Assembly (NCBI RefSeq): GCF_004115265.2
Contig: NC_046296.1
Location: forward strand, 18,358,795 to 18,422,794
Length of the DNA: 64,000 nucleotides
Direction of reading: 5' to 3'
Source of the DNA: Rhinolophus ferrumequinum
Lineage: Eukaryota > Chordata > Mammalia > Chiroptera > Rhinolophidae
This document shows positions 1 through 13,400 of the stretch, in pieces. A program made the translations under genes and the position numbers. The notes under the pieces were generated by a model. The model ran no database searches, was not told the origin of the DNA, and saw only the letters and a list, made by a program, of their open reading frames with translations. Position 1 is the stretch's first letter, and every line of letters begins with the position of its first letter.

Positions 1-185
1 GTTCTAGAGCAATAGGCCTCTCAGCCTCGTTTTCACCTTCTCAACGCATGAATTGAAAATCAATGCTCTGAACACCACGATCTAATCCAATAAAAACTGT
101 GTAGCAAGATCTGAGTCTATTATTGCCCACAAGGGACAAGCAGACTCTGATAACACAGGAGTGGTGGGAGGCTGGTGCGGAACGC

Positions 186-202
186 GGGGGGGGGGGGGGG
201 GG
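186..202 (+). repeat. Poly-G run of 17
   Basis: An uninterrupted run of 17 G bases. It could form a G-quadruplex. Runs this long are also a common place for length errors in assemblies. Confidence 0.9.
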
Positions 203-779
203 CACTGTGGAGAGGTCCTGGTGTCCGTCAGCCCACCTCTGACCCTCCCAGAATCCATCCGTGCCACACTTCTGTGATCATCTACCTCTCGGCTCCTTCG
301 GATGTTGACTCTGTCCAAGATGAAATGTAGAATGGAAGACAAAAGAATAACCTCCCTCTCTCCTGGGGGTGAACAGCTTACAAGCTGTCTTGGAAGAATC
401 TAAGAAGCTTTTCCTAAGTGGTTTGCAGCCACCTTGTTCTCCTTTCCACCTCCCCCGTGACCCAAACTAGAAAGCAAACGTACAAGGGTGCAGAAGCTCC
501 CACAGCCCACTTGCCCACCCCAGTCCACCACAACAGCGTCCTCTCCGGTGCCCACCGTGGGGATGTGAGGAGCACGAAGAAGCCTCCCACTCAGATGTCT
601 TAGGGTGTAGCATTGGTCCCCTAAGTCACAGAAAAGGAAATAGCAAGGCCCTGGGAAGATTCTCGTCCTTACTGATAATTTTTACAATGCACATTAAAAT
701 CTCACTGGAATACCTCTTTCTGCTTATCAGTTGGCTCTCATATGCTGCTGTCTGGCCCCCAAATTGGAACAATCTTTGT

Positions 780-1410
780 AGAGGAAGGTTTGACAATATA
801 TATTGTAATTTTAAATGCTCATACCTTTGACCTAGGAATTCTACTTTTTGGAATCTAGCCTACAGTTATACTATAGATTCAAATCCTGGCACCATCGTTT
901 ATGAACCTTGTAAGCTTGGACAAGTTTCTTAACCTCCCCATCTGTGAAATTGAGATAATAATAGTACTTATCAAGCTGTTGTGAGGATTAAATGGTGAGT
1001 ATATATGTAAAGCTCTCAATACCTGGTAAATAGTGCCCATAGTAAGGGGTATAGAAACGTTAGCTAGCATACTGTACTAATATTATTACCCCTACCAGTG
1101 CCCCAAGTATGCCTAAAAGGCTATGCACAACCAGATTCTTTATAATAGTGAAAAACAGGAAACGATCAAGTTAAAAAGTTACGTATATCAACATGGTGGC
1201 ATACTCTGGCACAGTTGTTAACAATACTACAGATTAGTCTGTACCATGATGGGGGAGGGGGGAAATCATTCAAGGTACAATGACAATCACAAGAGTATGT
1301 ATAGTATTCTACCATTGGTAAAAATAATAACGATGACAGTGACGCTACAGCTGGATTGATGAATGTTGAATGAGTGTACGTGAAAAAAAAATCTATAGGG
1401 ATCAACCTCA
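780..1410 (+). repeat. L1 3'-end fragment interrupted by a MIR
   Basis: The outer parts (about 780-875 and 1105-1340) follow the L1 3' pattern: a 'tttgacctaggaattc' type motif, then a 'tataatagtgaaaaac' type motif, then a 'gtatgtatagtattctacca' type motif. Between them, about 875-1060 reads as a plus-strand MIR ('cttggacaagtttcttaacc', 'tgtgaggattaaatg'). The order suggests the MIR inserted into an older L1. Boundaries are approximate. Confidence 0.65.
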
Positions 1411-1826
1411 AAGTATTTAAATTGTGTACAGAATTGGGAAAGATAGTTTCTGTTTTTGCATTATAAATTTTAACATGTTTGTCTTTTTCCAATGGGCCTA
1501 TATTACTTTTGTGGGCATTAAAAAACTAACACCAATAAGGACCCCAACCATGCACCAATGTCTGGCCATGAGCAGGGAAGAGGAAAGAGACAGAGAAGGA
1601 TCCTGATGGCGGGTCCCTTGCCTCAGGGACAGATGATCAGACTCTTTCTGCCCTAGTAGTCAGTGAAGTCTAGGGGCACTGCAGAGGCCTTGGGGGAGGG
1701 GGGCTGTGTACTGCACAGGTTGCAGTTGGAGGCACATTTCATCTCTGCTGTAGCCTCGTCCTTGTTCTTGTTCCTTTGAGGGCTGGATCCTGCCTCTGTC
1801 CCTGCTCATAAATAAATCCTTTAGGT

Positions 1827-1922
1827 AGGGAAAAAGAGAGGGAGAGAGGGGGAGGATGGGAGAGAAGAAGAATAGAGAGGAAAAGGGGAGAGAGAAGAGG
1901 CCGAGGAAAGAGAAGGCTGAGA
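1827..1922 (+). repeat. GA-rich purine tract
   Basis: About 95 bases of almost uninterrupted A and G on the plus strand. No gene signal is present. It is a low-complexity tract able in principle to form triplex DNA. Confidence 0.8.
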
Positions 1923-2689
1923 GATGCTGTGTTCCTGCATCTCCATAGCCCCAGGAAGGGGGATGTGGAACTGCTCCTCAGCTGTCAGGAGTCTCCATGG
2001 AGACTGAGTGCTGGCCTCTTCATGACTAATACTCCAAGGCAGCTGTCTTCTTGGAGTCTTTTAAAATACATACACTATTATTTGAACACAATGATACTTA
2101 GAGCAGAAAGATCAAGGTAGGGAGGGGGAAGGGGGCAGTAGCATTACCACAATGATAACAGGGGTTGGGCCATTCCCAGAAGAGAGAAGGAAGGCTTATT
2201 CCTACCGATCTCCCCGCTCCTCCTTCCCTGGATCCAGAGCTTCCAGTGCTCAATGAACATTTGATGAATGAATTTGTTCATTCATTAATTCATTCACTAA
2301 TTGTCTGTTCAGTGCTTGTCTAGAAAGTAAACTTGCCTTCTCCCACTTTTTGCCATGGAAATCAGATTTCCTCTCACCCTCCCCAAGGCCACACACACCA
2401 CCATCACCACCAGCATCACCACCACCTACAACAACTTCCACGCTGGCTCCCAGGGACCTTGTATGGACCACTCCTCAGCATGTGTCTGATGTGATCCCCA
2501 GTGCTCCTGTCCGTGGCAGTCACTCCAGGGAATTCTTGCAAGGATGGACACCAGCCAGATGGAGTTTGCACATGACACCCTACCTGAAAGGTTAGAGGGA
2601 GAGCTTCCATCTAAAGTCATCTTAGAGTGAATCTTTTTGTAAAATGAATTATTTTTTTTCCTAAATGATCTTGTGAAGTAGGCTAGTCT

Positions 2690-2800
2690 GGGATTGACTC
2701 TCAGTCCCACCACGGAATCCAAGTGTGGCCTTGAGCAAGTTATTTCACTTTTTTGAGTCTGTTTTCCATCTATGAAATGGGTCTCCAATTCCTTCCTCTG
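2690..2800 (+). repeat. MIR SINE fragment
   Basis: It contains the MIR core order: 'ggccttgagcaagttatttc', then 'tgagtctgttttccatctat', then 'gaaatggg'. It is old and diverged. Confidence 0.6.
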
Positions 2801-4699
2801 TAGGTAAATGACATATTTTTAAAGTACCCAATGTATGTGATTTCCCTTTTTTCCCTTGTGTAAATTTTGTGTTTTTATATTTGAAGTGTGAATTAAAGTG
2901 GAGCTCATAAGTCTAAGCTCCTCTCTCTTCCATCCACTCTCAAAGAACTTTATTCTATTGACCCAAGCTTTTAAAATTTGGGGTAAGAGGGGCCGTGCTG
3001 GGAAGGATTACAAAATGTCCATTCCCCCTTTATATTTCCTCCTCCTCCTGAAGGAACCAAATGCAGATGCAACTGCCCTCCACAGGTAACCATCCCATGT
3101 ACGAGAGTGTGTACACATGTGTCCAGTGAAGGTGAGTGGTACAGAGATGGGGGTGAGGACCTGCCCACACCCAGAACAAAATCTGTGTTCCCCATCTCCT
3201 CTCTTACTCACTCCCCCTCCCCAGCTCTATCCCCAGGCCTGGCCTCTAACAAGAGGAAGCTGGAAGGAGTTGGACCCTTGTCTTAAAACAGACCAAGCCC
3301 AAGGGCCCTTGGCAGAGAGCAGCAATGGCCTGGGAACTTGCCAAAGGAGTAGGGGAATTATCTATGACTAAGAAGGAGGAGAAATGCTGTGGCAGAGGGA
3401 AGAACAGCAGAAGGGACAGGGAACCTGGGGCTGGCCAATCTGGCCCGACGGGGCAACCTGGGGAGCTCTGGACACTGGCCTAGCCAAACCACTCCGCTCC
3501 CCTTCCCTCCCAGGCAGCAAGATGCCAGAATGGATTTGAGACATGTGTGCCCTGCATATCTAGTGTGGACTCACCTGGTCTTGGCAATGCATTTGGATTA
3601 GAATCAAACTCCGGTCTGAAATAGAGTTTAAGGGAAATAGTGCTCTGTGTGTCTAATCCTTACAGACATGTGCTGGGTTTCTGCATTTCCTACATGCAAA
3701 CATATGTGATGCCAACATAGAACTGTATGTGTGGCATTTGTTAGGACGTGCTGTGCATTCATGCCTCTGTGAAAACCTTTGTAGGATTTCCAGCTATGAG
3801 GAGAAGATGAATGCAAGTGTGTCCGCATGTGTTTTGCAGGTGATTATGTGATGACATGTTCTGTGAACATGCTTATAGTGTCCTTGTGGGTTGGGGGGTG
3901 GGGCAGCTAGGGATGGAGATAGGTCTCAGGTTCCTGGTAAAATGAAACCCAAAATCTACCTTCTGGCCCTTAAGAATACTGAGTGAATGAAATTTGAGAA
4001 ATTGAATGAATGAATGTTTAGATACTGTGAAAGGGTAGAGAATTTGGTGGGGTTTAGGCATTCTTGGCACTCTTTCTTGAAGAGGAGAGTACAGGTGGGC
4101 AAGGGAAGCTGGGAGATACAGTGCCAGTCTTGCTGTAGGCCATAACCCCTGAATGGTTTTGTTCTCATTCCTAAGAAAACAGAACAGGAAGAGGGAACCC
4201 CACCCAGCCCTGCCCTCCTCACCTTCCAGCACTCAGAGTCCAAAGAGTTGATGCCCTTCATAAAGAAAGCATGCTATCCCATGTATTTATTTAATTCCCT
4301 AATTTGGTTCCAGAAAGGAGTTAAATCAGCTATAACGCAAAATGAAATTAAAAAAAAAAAAAAACTTTTAAGGAATGAGAAAAAGACAGAGGGAAAACCA
4401 CAGCAGAAGAGAGACGAGATCAGGAGAGCAGCCCATCTTCTTTCAGGAGTTCACTGACATGCAGCCAAGAATCACAGCCTCCTTAATGGTAGGGACTTTT
4501 TTTTTTTTAAGTTTTTCAGAAGGAGCCCAATTATTCCAGGTACCAATTTCTAGGGAAATGCATCTTGTGGGTCATCTCTGTGTTGCTGGGAACAACATTC
4601 CTAGAGTAAAAGTCATTTATATGAAGGCAGAAAAAAAGGTCTACAGAATTATTTCATACCTTGTAGATGAGTGTCGAGGGAACAGGAATTGGCCTACTT

Positions 4700-5180
4700 C
4701 TCCGGAAGTTGCCAGTTGTCTATCAAAATCTTACATACCATCCGACCCAAATTTACACACATTGGAATTTATCTCACACGTATATTCAGTTGTATATAGT
4801 CAAGGATGCTGACGCAACAACGTTGGTAAAAGCAAAAGGTTGGAAACTTCCCATATGTTCATGGATAGCAGACAAATTGACCTCCTTTACAATGGAATAT
4901 TATACAGCCTTACAAAAGAATGACCAAGTTCTTTATGTTTGGACAATCTCTCAGCTATTGTAAGTGGGAAAAATTACAACACAGGACAGTGTGAATGCTT
5001 GCACATGTATAATTGTTTTCTGAAAAAATACATAAGAAACTTAGATGTGGCTACCTCAGGTAAGTGGGTAGGGTAAAGAGAGACTGACTTTTCAATTGAG
5101 ACTATACCCTGCTGTACTACTTTTTCTCTAATCATTATCAAGTATTATGGTCTTTTTAAATTTAAATAAGTTATTTTTCC
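4700..5180 (+). repeat. L1 3'-end fragment
   Basis: It shows the typical L1 3' end sequence: 'aaggttggaaacttcccata', 'caatggaatattatacagcc', a 'gtaagtgggaaaaatt' type motif and a C-rich to T-rich tail ending in AT-rich sequence. It gives rise to chance open frames at 4375-4963, which should not be read as genes. Confidence 0.65.
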
Positions 5181-5309
5181 TACAATAAACTTAAAAATAT
5201 ATATATTAAGAAACGAAAAACATAGGTGTGAGAATGTAATGGCAATATTCTTTCTGGTGTACTGAGTGCCCCTGTGCCTAGAACTTAATAAACTTGAACC
5301 CAATTACTC

Positions 5310-5465
5310 TTTATAGCAAATTTATGAAGTAGACGTGTATACATACATATGTCCATTGCACAGGTGAGGAAACTGACGTTCAGGGAGATGCAATGACACA
5401 GCTAGTAACTGACAGAGATCGGGTTTGAACCCCAAACCGTGGAATCCCAAACCCACGCGGTCTTG
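5310..5465 (-). repeat. MIR SINE abutting the EGR4 CpG island
   Basis: In plus orientation it reads as a reversed MIR: 'gtgaggaaactgacgttcag', 'cacagctagtaactgacaga', 'gggtttgaaccccaa'. Its right end runs straight into the CpG-rich EGR4 upstream region. Confidence 0.7.
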
Positions 5466-5629
5466 CCTCGCCGTCCTTTGGCCTCGGCGTCCAGGCGCGA
5501 AGTGCACTTACTGGACGCCACGCACCACGCGACGCAGCGCCCCAGCCAGGCGCACTCGCGGCCCCTGCGTGCACAGGGCTCCACGTTCGGGGAGCGCGCG
5601 CACGCAGCGGCGCGAGCTCGGCGGCGGCG

Positions 5630-5815
5630 GCAACAGCGACGTCACAGCCCGAGCTTTCCTTTTCGGGAGTCCCCGGCACACATCCTGTGTCCATGTTTGG
5701 GCATTTACGTCACGGCGGCAGGGCCGGGGCCTCCCGAAATGGCAGTGGCCCCGGGAGTCGGAAGCCCTGAGCCAGCGCAGCCGCTGCTATATAAGTGGGA
5801 GGGCCGCAGGTTGGG
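5630..5815 (+). promoter_or_regulatory. EGR4 promoter with TATA, CRE-like and CArG-like sites
   Basis: Seen directly: a TATA box TATATAAG at 5788-5795, a CRE-like GACGTCAC at 5638-5645, a second CRE-like TTACGTCA at 5705-5712, and CArG-like decamers at 5658-5667, 5691-5700 and 5733-5742, each imperfect against CC(A/T)6GG. EGR genes are immediate-early genes driven by SRF/TCF and CREB, so this layout fits. The predicted transcription start is near 5818, about 30 bases after the TATA box. The region lies inside a CpG island that runs from about 5440 to 6280. Confidence 0.75.
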
Positions 5816-5915
5816 GGAGCCCGGCTGAGCTTTGGAGAGGCGAGGAGCAGCCGCCGGAGGCCGGTCCCAGCAAGCAAGGGCGCCTCGGCCCCCCCAACCC
5901 ACATCCCAGAGGTGA

Positions 5916-7868
<1,953 letters not shown>

Positions 7869-8400
7869 GGGGGAAATAGGTTTGTAGATTGGGGCGCCGC
7901 CGCCCAGCTCGTAGGAAAAGACCTGGCCCGCCCCCCACCCCCTTCCCCACTCTTCCCGGCACGCCCCGGGGCCGGCCTCTGGTCCGGCTTGCAAGTTCCC
8001 TGGAAGCGCCAGCTGCACCCGCTCCGTTCAGCACCAGCTCTGTGGACAGCTCCCACCGTCCGGGCGTCGTCAACCGCGCTTTGGGGAAGTCCTCTCAGGC
8101 CACCCACTGAGTAGGCACTTCCTTGGGACTCGAGACAGTCTTTTGTAACTGGCGCACGCCCCTCGCCGTTCGCTACCCCATCCCCCACCCCCCACCCCAG
8201 AGACAGGCTGGGGCAGCGCCGAGCCGGTCTCGCGCGGTATTTTGTATAGCAATGTCGTTTCCAGCAGCCATTGGATGTAACGTTTTGCTTTGGGGTTATT
8301 TCCTTTTCGTTGTTAATTTTTGTAAAGCAGACGCTACTCTTAAGCAGTTGGCCAAACTGTTTATTTTTGCAATTAAAATTATTGTGCTAAAAGCTTACTG
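7869..8400 (+). other. EGR4: EGR4 3'UTR with polyadenylation signal
   Basis: The sequence after the stop runs about 530 bases to an ATTAAA signal at 8372-8377, followed by 'attgtgctaaaagcttactg'. The end of the transcript is therefore placed near 8395-8400. The first half is GC-rich and the last 150 bases turn AT-rich. Confidence 0.8.
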
Positions 8401-8639
8401 AATCTGCTATCCAAGCTCCTGACCCTTTCCCCCAACCACTCCCCCAGGAGACTATGTGCTAGAAAAGAAAGGAGATCCTCACACTCATGGAGTCATTATG
8501 CACCCACTGTCAGGCACCGAGGCACATAGTACGTATTCAATAAATATGTATACTGAATTAACGTATGAAATTAATCACAGCTGACCTAAGGGCTCAAGGT
8601 GTTTCTGGAACTTGAGAGTGGTTGAGAGGCTTAGGTATT

Positions 8640-8815
8640 AAACATTATGCATATATTATCCTCCTTAATCCTCACTAATCCTGAGTGCAGCAGTCATATA
8701 CTCCATCTCAGAGATGAGGAAACAAAGTAGGTAACTTGCTGGGTAACCCAGCTAAGAACAGACAGGGTCAAAGTCAGATCTGTCTGGCTCCAAAGCCAGT
8801 GCTTTGTTCCCCAAC
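8640..8815 (-). repeat. MIR SINE
   Basis: The plus strand reads as a reversed MIR: 'tcagagatgaggaaacaaag', 'gtaacttgctgggtaaccca', 'gatctgtctggctccaaagc'. A short L2 or MIR tail ('attcaataaatatgta') lies to its left at 8530-8560. Confidence 0.75.
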
Positions 8816-9924
8816 CCCAGAATGGTGGCAACTCAGCTTAACAGCACGGTTTGGGAAGTCTTCCTACTAAGAGGTAAAATAGATTCAGCAACGAGAGGGA
8901 GCCCCAGGCAATAGTGTCAGTAGCAGAAGACTGCAGTATTGCAGTGCTGTTTGTAACACCCAGTGTATTGGGTGTCACAGAGGCTCCAGCAAGTTCCTAT
9001 GCATCTGCATGAGAATCACATGCTGTCAGAGCCAAAAAGAACTCAGCATACATCTAGACCATTGATGGGCAGAGCCATGCCCAGAGAGGAGAGGGTGTTT
9101 ACCAGAGGCTCACCATCACCTGAGTTGTTCTTTCTACAAAGGGTCTTCTCCAGGAGGCAGCAGTCCACTTCCTGTTCAGCTCTGCACCTGGCATATCCCC
9201 TTTTCTCTAACTCTCCTCCAGGTGAACCCCCATGGCTTGGAGGGGAGGGAGTGCAGCTAAGAGGGTGGTGAGGAAAGCATGATCCTATGATGGAAAAGGG
9301 GTGAAATGTGCACCCCTTTACTCCCAACCCCAAAACTTTTACACTCTTTGTGGCCACCGTGGGCAGACGCTGGGGCATTTTAAGCCTGTCATGCGCCCCA
9401 TCTCTCCTCCCCAACAACTCCTCTGTGCCAAGGAAAGGATAGGGCTTATCTATCTGAGGGTGGGGGACTTCATTATTTTCATCTTCTGAGCTGAGCTATT
9501 CTTGAACTAAGAGAGCCTTATAGCCCTGTGACGCCAGATCAACCCAGCTTCTGACGCTCTGGCTTCTTCACCCCTTCACTCTCAGATGTGCTCACCCTCC
9601 ACACCCACAGTCCAGCTGGCCAGAGACAACATTATCAAGTCAGAGAATTCCACCCATTTCTCTCCCCAGGTGGTAAGTGTGTTCATGTGGTCGAGAATCT
9701 TGTAATAATATCTAATAAACCAATTTCTGATAAAAGATTTGATATTACCTCTTCTAGAAGAGTTAACGTTTTAAAAGAGTAGCCTGCAGAGGGCAATGTT
9801 TAACCCTTAGGGTAAAAAGATGCACCATCAGGCATTGTAACAGGTAAGTGGTAGATTCATGGAGACGTAAGGTAAGGATGACTCTCATTACCTTACTATT
9901 TAAGTGACCATACCGTTCAGTTTT

Positions 9925-10430
9925 TTTATTTTAGAGAAAAAACAATGTGCAGTGTGTATTTTGGAGATTTAGACAACTCAAGACAATACAACAATGGAAT
10001 ATATATATCTTAGGCACCATAATCAATATGAGCCAACAATATTTAAAGATGATTCAGGCCACATTCAGACATATACTCATTTTTAAATATTTACAAATAT
10101 TTAAATTAAATACAATCTGAAATGTGTTTTGTTACATACAAAAAAAATTATATAACAGAGCCATGTTTGTTTTAAATAGTTACATATACATTTAAACTAA
10201 ATGGGACCTTGTGGTGCTCAAGTTTCTATCACTCCTTCAAGAAAATCTTTTTCTATCTCTTCTATTTTTTGCCTGGCTTTGCTGGAAAATGGCTTGTTGT
10301 TTTCCAGTTTCATGTCCTTATTAAGGAAGGTGTTCCCTGACTTCACTTTCCATGTAGAGCAGGATAAGGAAAAGCCCAAAGGCCCAGATTTCAAGCAACT
10401 GGTCCCAACACACACACAACCTGAACAAAG
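9925..10430 (-). other. Candidate unannotated terminal exon with 3'UTR-like sequence
   Basis: On the minus strand a pyrimidine-rich stretch ending in TTCAG (about 10425-10445) precedes an open frame that ends at a TGA at 10218-10220. The last 40 residues are lysine- and glutamate-rich, for example SSKARQKIEEIEKDFLEG, and look protein-like. The stop is followed by about 290 bases of AT-rich, 3'UTR-like sequence with a Pumilio-type TGTAAATA (10088-10095 on the plus strand) and an AATAAA signal (9925-9930). I cannot match the peptide to a known family. It could be a terminal exon of an unknown gene, a retrocopy or chance. The open frame extends up to 10736, but the upstream part looks like non-coding sequence. 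Confidence 0.3.
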
Positions 10431-10799
10431 GAAGAAGGGCAGATAGGCTGTAGGTGGGTGGCATCTAACCATCCCACCCTTGCCCTGCTCAGCAGCAATT
10501 CCATCAAGTACCATCAGCTCTACCATGCCCACCTTGTCCCCACACCTGTCTAGGCCTAATATTACTGATGAGAAAATTGACTTAGGAGTGGTGCTGCTAC
10601 CAGAGCCCAGCCTGGTTCTAGAACTTCCCGCTGAGAAGTCTCTCCTGTTACTCCCAAGGGAAATGGCTGCATTTGCTGAGTGTCCCCTAGGGATTCTGAA
10701 GGAAGCGAATGTTAAGAATGATGGAAAGAAAACCAATCAAAATCAACCCAAATCCAAGACCCAGGCAGAATTCGGGACTAACAAAGAGCTCATTTTCCT

Positions 10800-11260
10800 T
10801 CCTTAATCCTCTTTTTCATCTGGTCCTCAAAATGTGGGTGTTTTCCCAGACTTGGTTCTGAGCTCTCTCCTTCCCTATTTCAACACTCTCCTTTGAGAGC
10901 ACATTCATTCCCAGACCTTCCTATGTCACTGCTACATAGATGACTTATAAGTCAGCCAGCCCTGGTCTCTACCCCAGCTGCAGCCCCTTGATTCTGACTA
11001 ATGCATAATGCACGTGTCCATATAGGTGTCCCACCACCATTTCAAATACAGTCTGTCTAAAATCAAATCATCCTTCCATATACCCAATTTCTACTCATGG
11101 CGACCATCATTTGTTTGGTTCCCTAGACTCATCTAAATTAACTACAGTTCTTCTGTGGGATTCATCTTTGAACCCTCCTTCCCCCACACCCTAGACTGTC
11201 ATTCAGACCTGTTGGATCTTATTGAAGTCCTTCAGGGTCTTATCTATTCTCATTCACAGT
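10800..11260 (+). repeat. L2-like LINE fragment
   Basis: It contains pieces that resemble the L2 open reading frame 2 region: 'cttggttctgagctctctcc', 'tgtcactgctacatagatga', 'aggtgtcccaccaccatttc'. It is strongly diverged, so the call rests on word order rather than close identity. Confidence 0.45.
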
Positions 11261-11929
11261 ACATTATTTCCTTTTATGTATTGTAATTTTTAGCTTGTGA
11301 GGTAATCTTCAGTGGGGATTTACCTGGCAGTCATACTCTGTGGCCTGGGTTGAAGGTATGTTTCTACTGAGTCGTTTGGTGTTTGCTTGTGCCAAGAATT
11401 CCAGGAGTATCAACTGATGGAGACCTATCTTTATGTTAAATTCTTGGTCTGGGGTTCCTGTACCATGCAGGTGTTGAGTTCAAACTCTCACGCAAGTAGT
11501 TATAAATTCTCAGAGGCAACTCCTACTCTAACCAGGACCCAAATCAAGACAGACAAGCAATATTCCTCCCTCCCCATACCTCCTGGGGTTAGTCACAGCA
11601 CATCTCATGCTTATATTTCTTGGGCTCAGTTCCCTTGTTTTGGTTCATGTATATTTTGTCCTTTCTTGCAAGCTCAGCTAAGCATTTCAGGTGTCTGTTA
11701 TATTTTGTGAATCAGTCCATGTATTGTGTAACAGGAAGACCGTTGGGCTATCTGTTCAACAATATTGCTGAAAACTGAAGCCAGAAGACATTGATTCCTG
11801 TATTAAAATATTTCCCACATTTATCCTCTCTGTGCCTATTGCCAGCACCTCAGTCCATGCCACCCCCTCCACATACACGAACACCTGGGCTGTGACAATC
11901 ACATTGAATCACATAATAATGTGTAGTTG

Positions 11930-12130
11930 AAAGGAGTTTATAAGAATATCCTTTCTGACCCCTCATTTCATAGAGAAGGAAACTGAGGCCCAACATGTCC
12001 GGGGATTTTCTTAAGGGCACACAGATGATAAGAAGTGGGCCTTGAACCGGAACCTTCCAGTTCCAAGACCAGTGCATCTCCATATATTCACTCATTCCAC
12101 AAGTATTACTGAGTGTCTATCCCATTCTGG
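11930..12130 (-). repeat. MIR SINE followed by an L2-type tail
   Basis: A reversed MIR reads as 'tttcatagagaaggaaactg', 'gcacacagatgataagaagt', 'ccttgaaccggaacc'. It is followed at 12085-12130 by 'attcactcattccacaagta', the plus-strand L2 3' motif. Confidence 0.65.
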
Positions 12131-12985
12131 GTCAGTGGTTCCCAATTTTTTTCCTTTTCAGTGCATCTGAGGAATTTGACACACACTCCAGTAACAAAGG
12201 CTCACTTGAGTCCTGATCCTCACCCTGGAGAGACAGGGAAGAGTAACGAGAACCTTGATGAGGTGGGATATGGGGGAAAGTCTGACAGCAACCCGGAATG
12301 TCTGCTACTCCCTCCCCCTTTACCCCAACCCCTGTTTACAATAAATCTGCACCAAGTTGCTTCCTGTGGTCCCTCTGCCTCCATTCTCTCTCCCTCCATT
12401 CAGCATTACTACTGTTTAATTTCCTTAAAACATTATTCATGGTGTTTATCCCAAACTGACCACAGCTTCCACCTTCCTACTAAACATAACACTGCAGTTA
12501 AAGCCTTCCATATTTGACCCAAATTCATCTTCCATCATCCTCTGTCATCTCTCCCTTTGCTCTGCCCTCTCTCCCCTCGCCTTATATATTATCCAGTTCC
12601 TCCCACCCTTGAGCTCCTTCAAGGGCAGAGACCTTGTCTGATTCACCTTGTGGCCGCCCTATCGTGAAGCTTACTGCCCACCACACGTAAATGCTTAATT
12701 ATTGTATGGATTGGTTAGCAAAAAAAAGAAAAAAAAAAGACCTAAAGGCCTAAAAGGACAAAGGAAAAGAGAAGGGGGAAAGAGGAAAGAAGGAAGGTGG
12801 TTAAAGAGCATGAAGCTGGGAAAGGATCAGGAGGGAGAGATGGAAGAAGCAGGACTGAGGCCCTGATCCAAGCCATTGGGTCCCATGAGTGAGACCACAC
12901 TTCTGCATAGTCTGTGTCTGTTCAGTTCTTGCTGAGCCCATATTCTCTGCCTTAGCTCCAGGCTCCCAGATGTGTCTGTTATTCA

Positions 12986-12987
<2 letters not shown>

Positions 12988-13025
<38 letters not shown>
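12988..13025 (+). repeat. (TC)19 microsatellite
   Basis: A perfect 38-base TC dinucleotide run. It lies about 100 bases left of the long CA-rich tract. Confidence 0.95.
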
Positions 13026-13028
<3 letters not shown>

Positions 13029-13119
13029 TTCTCTGGCCCACATGGAGTGGGATTCAGTTTAACATTTTTAGAACTGTGGTTCCCATAACAACCAAGCAGG
13101 AATTGTTGTCTGTGAAATG

Positions 13120-13400
13120 TAGCATGGGCACACATGCGCACATGCACACATGCACACACACATGCATACATGCATGTGCACATACACATGCACACCCGCA
13201 TACACACAAATACATGCACACTCACATACATACACATGTGCACTCGTACATATACACACTCACACATGCACAATGTCCATCCACATGTACACGCATGCGT
13301 GTATACACATGCACTTACAAACACACATGCCCATATGTGCATATGCACAGGTATACACCAACATGCACAAAAGCACACACATACATACATGAGCATGCCC
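13120..13400 (+). repeat. CA/CATG-rich alternating purine-pyrimidine tract
   Basis: About 280 bases made almost wholly of ACAC, ATGC and ACAT steps. It gives long spurious open frames rich in H and T on the plus strand and C, V and M on the minus strand. Such alternating sequence is prone to Z-DNA. Confidence 0.9.

Larger units (their letters stand above)
1..5430. other. Intergenic region left of EGR4
   Basis: I see no host coding exon here. The stretch holds a poly-G run, an L1 3' fragment with a MIR inside it, a purine-rich tract, a MIR, a second L1 3' fragment and a reverse MIR that ends at the EGR4 CpG island. The open frames present are short, lack splice context and coincide with repeats or low-complexity sequence. 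By human gene order the next gene on this side would be ALMS1, but nothing in the window matches it. Confidence 0.7.

Noticed and set aside
10431-10736. Upstream part of the 172-codon minus-strand frame
   Set aside because: It lies before a strong acceptor-like sequence and its peptide looks like random translation, so only the part below about 10430 is kept as a candidate exon.
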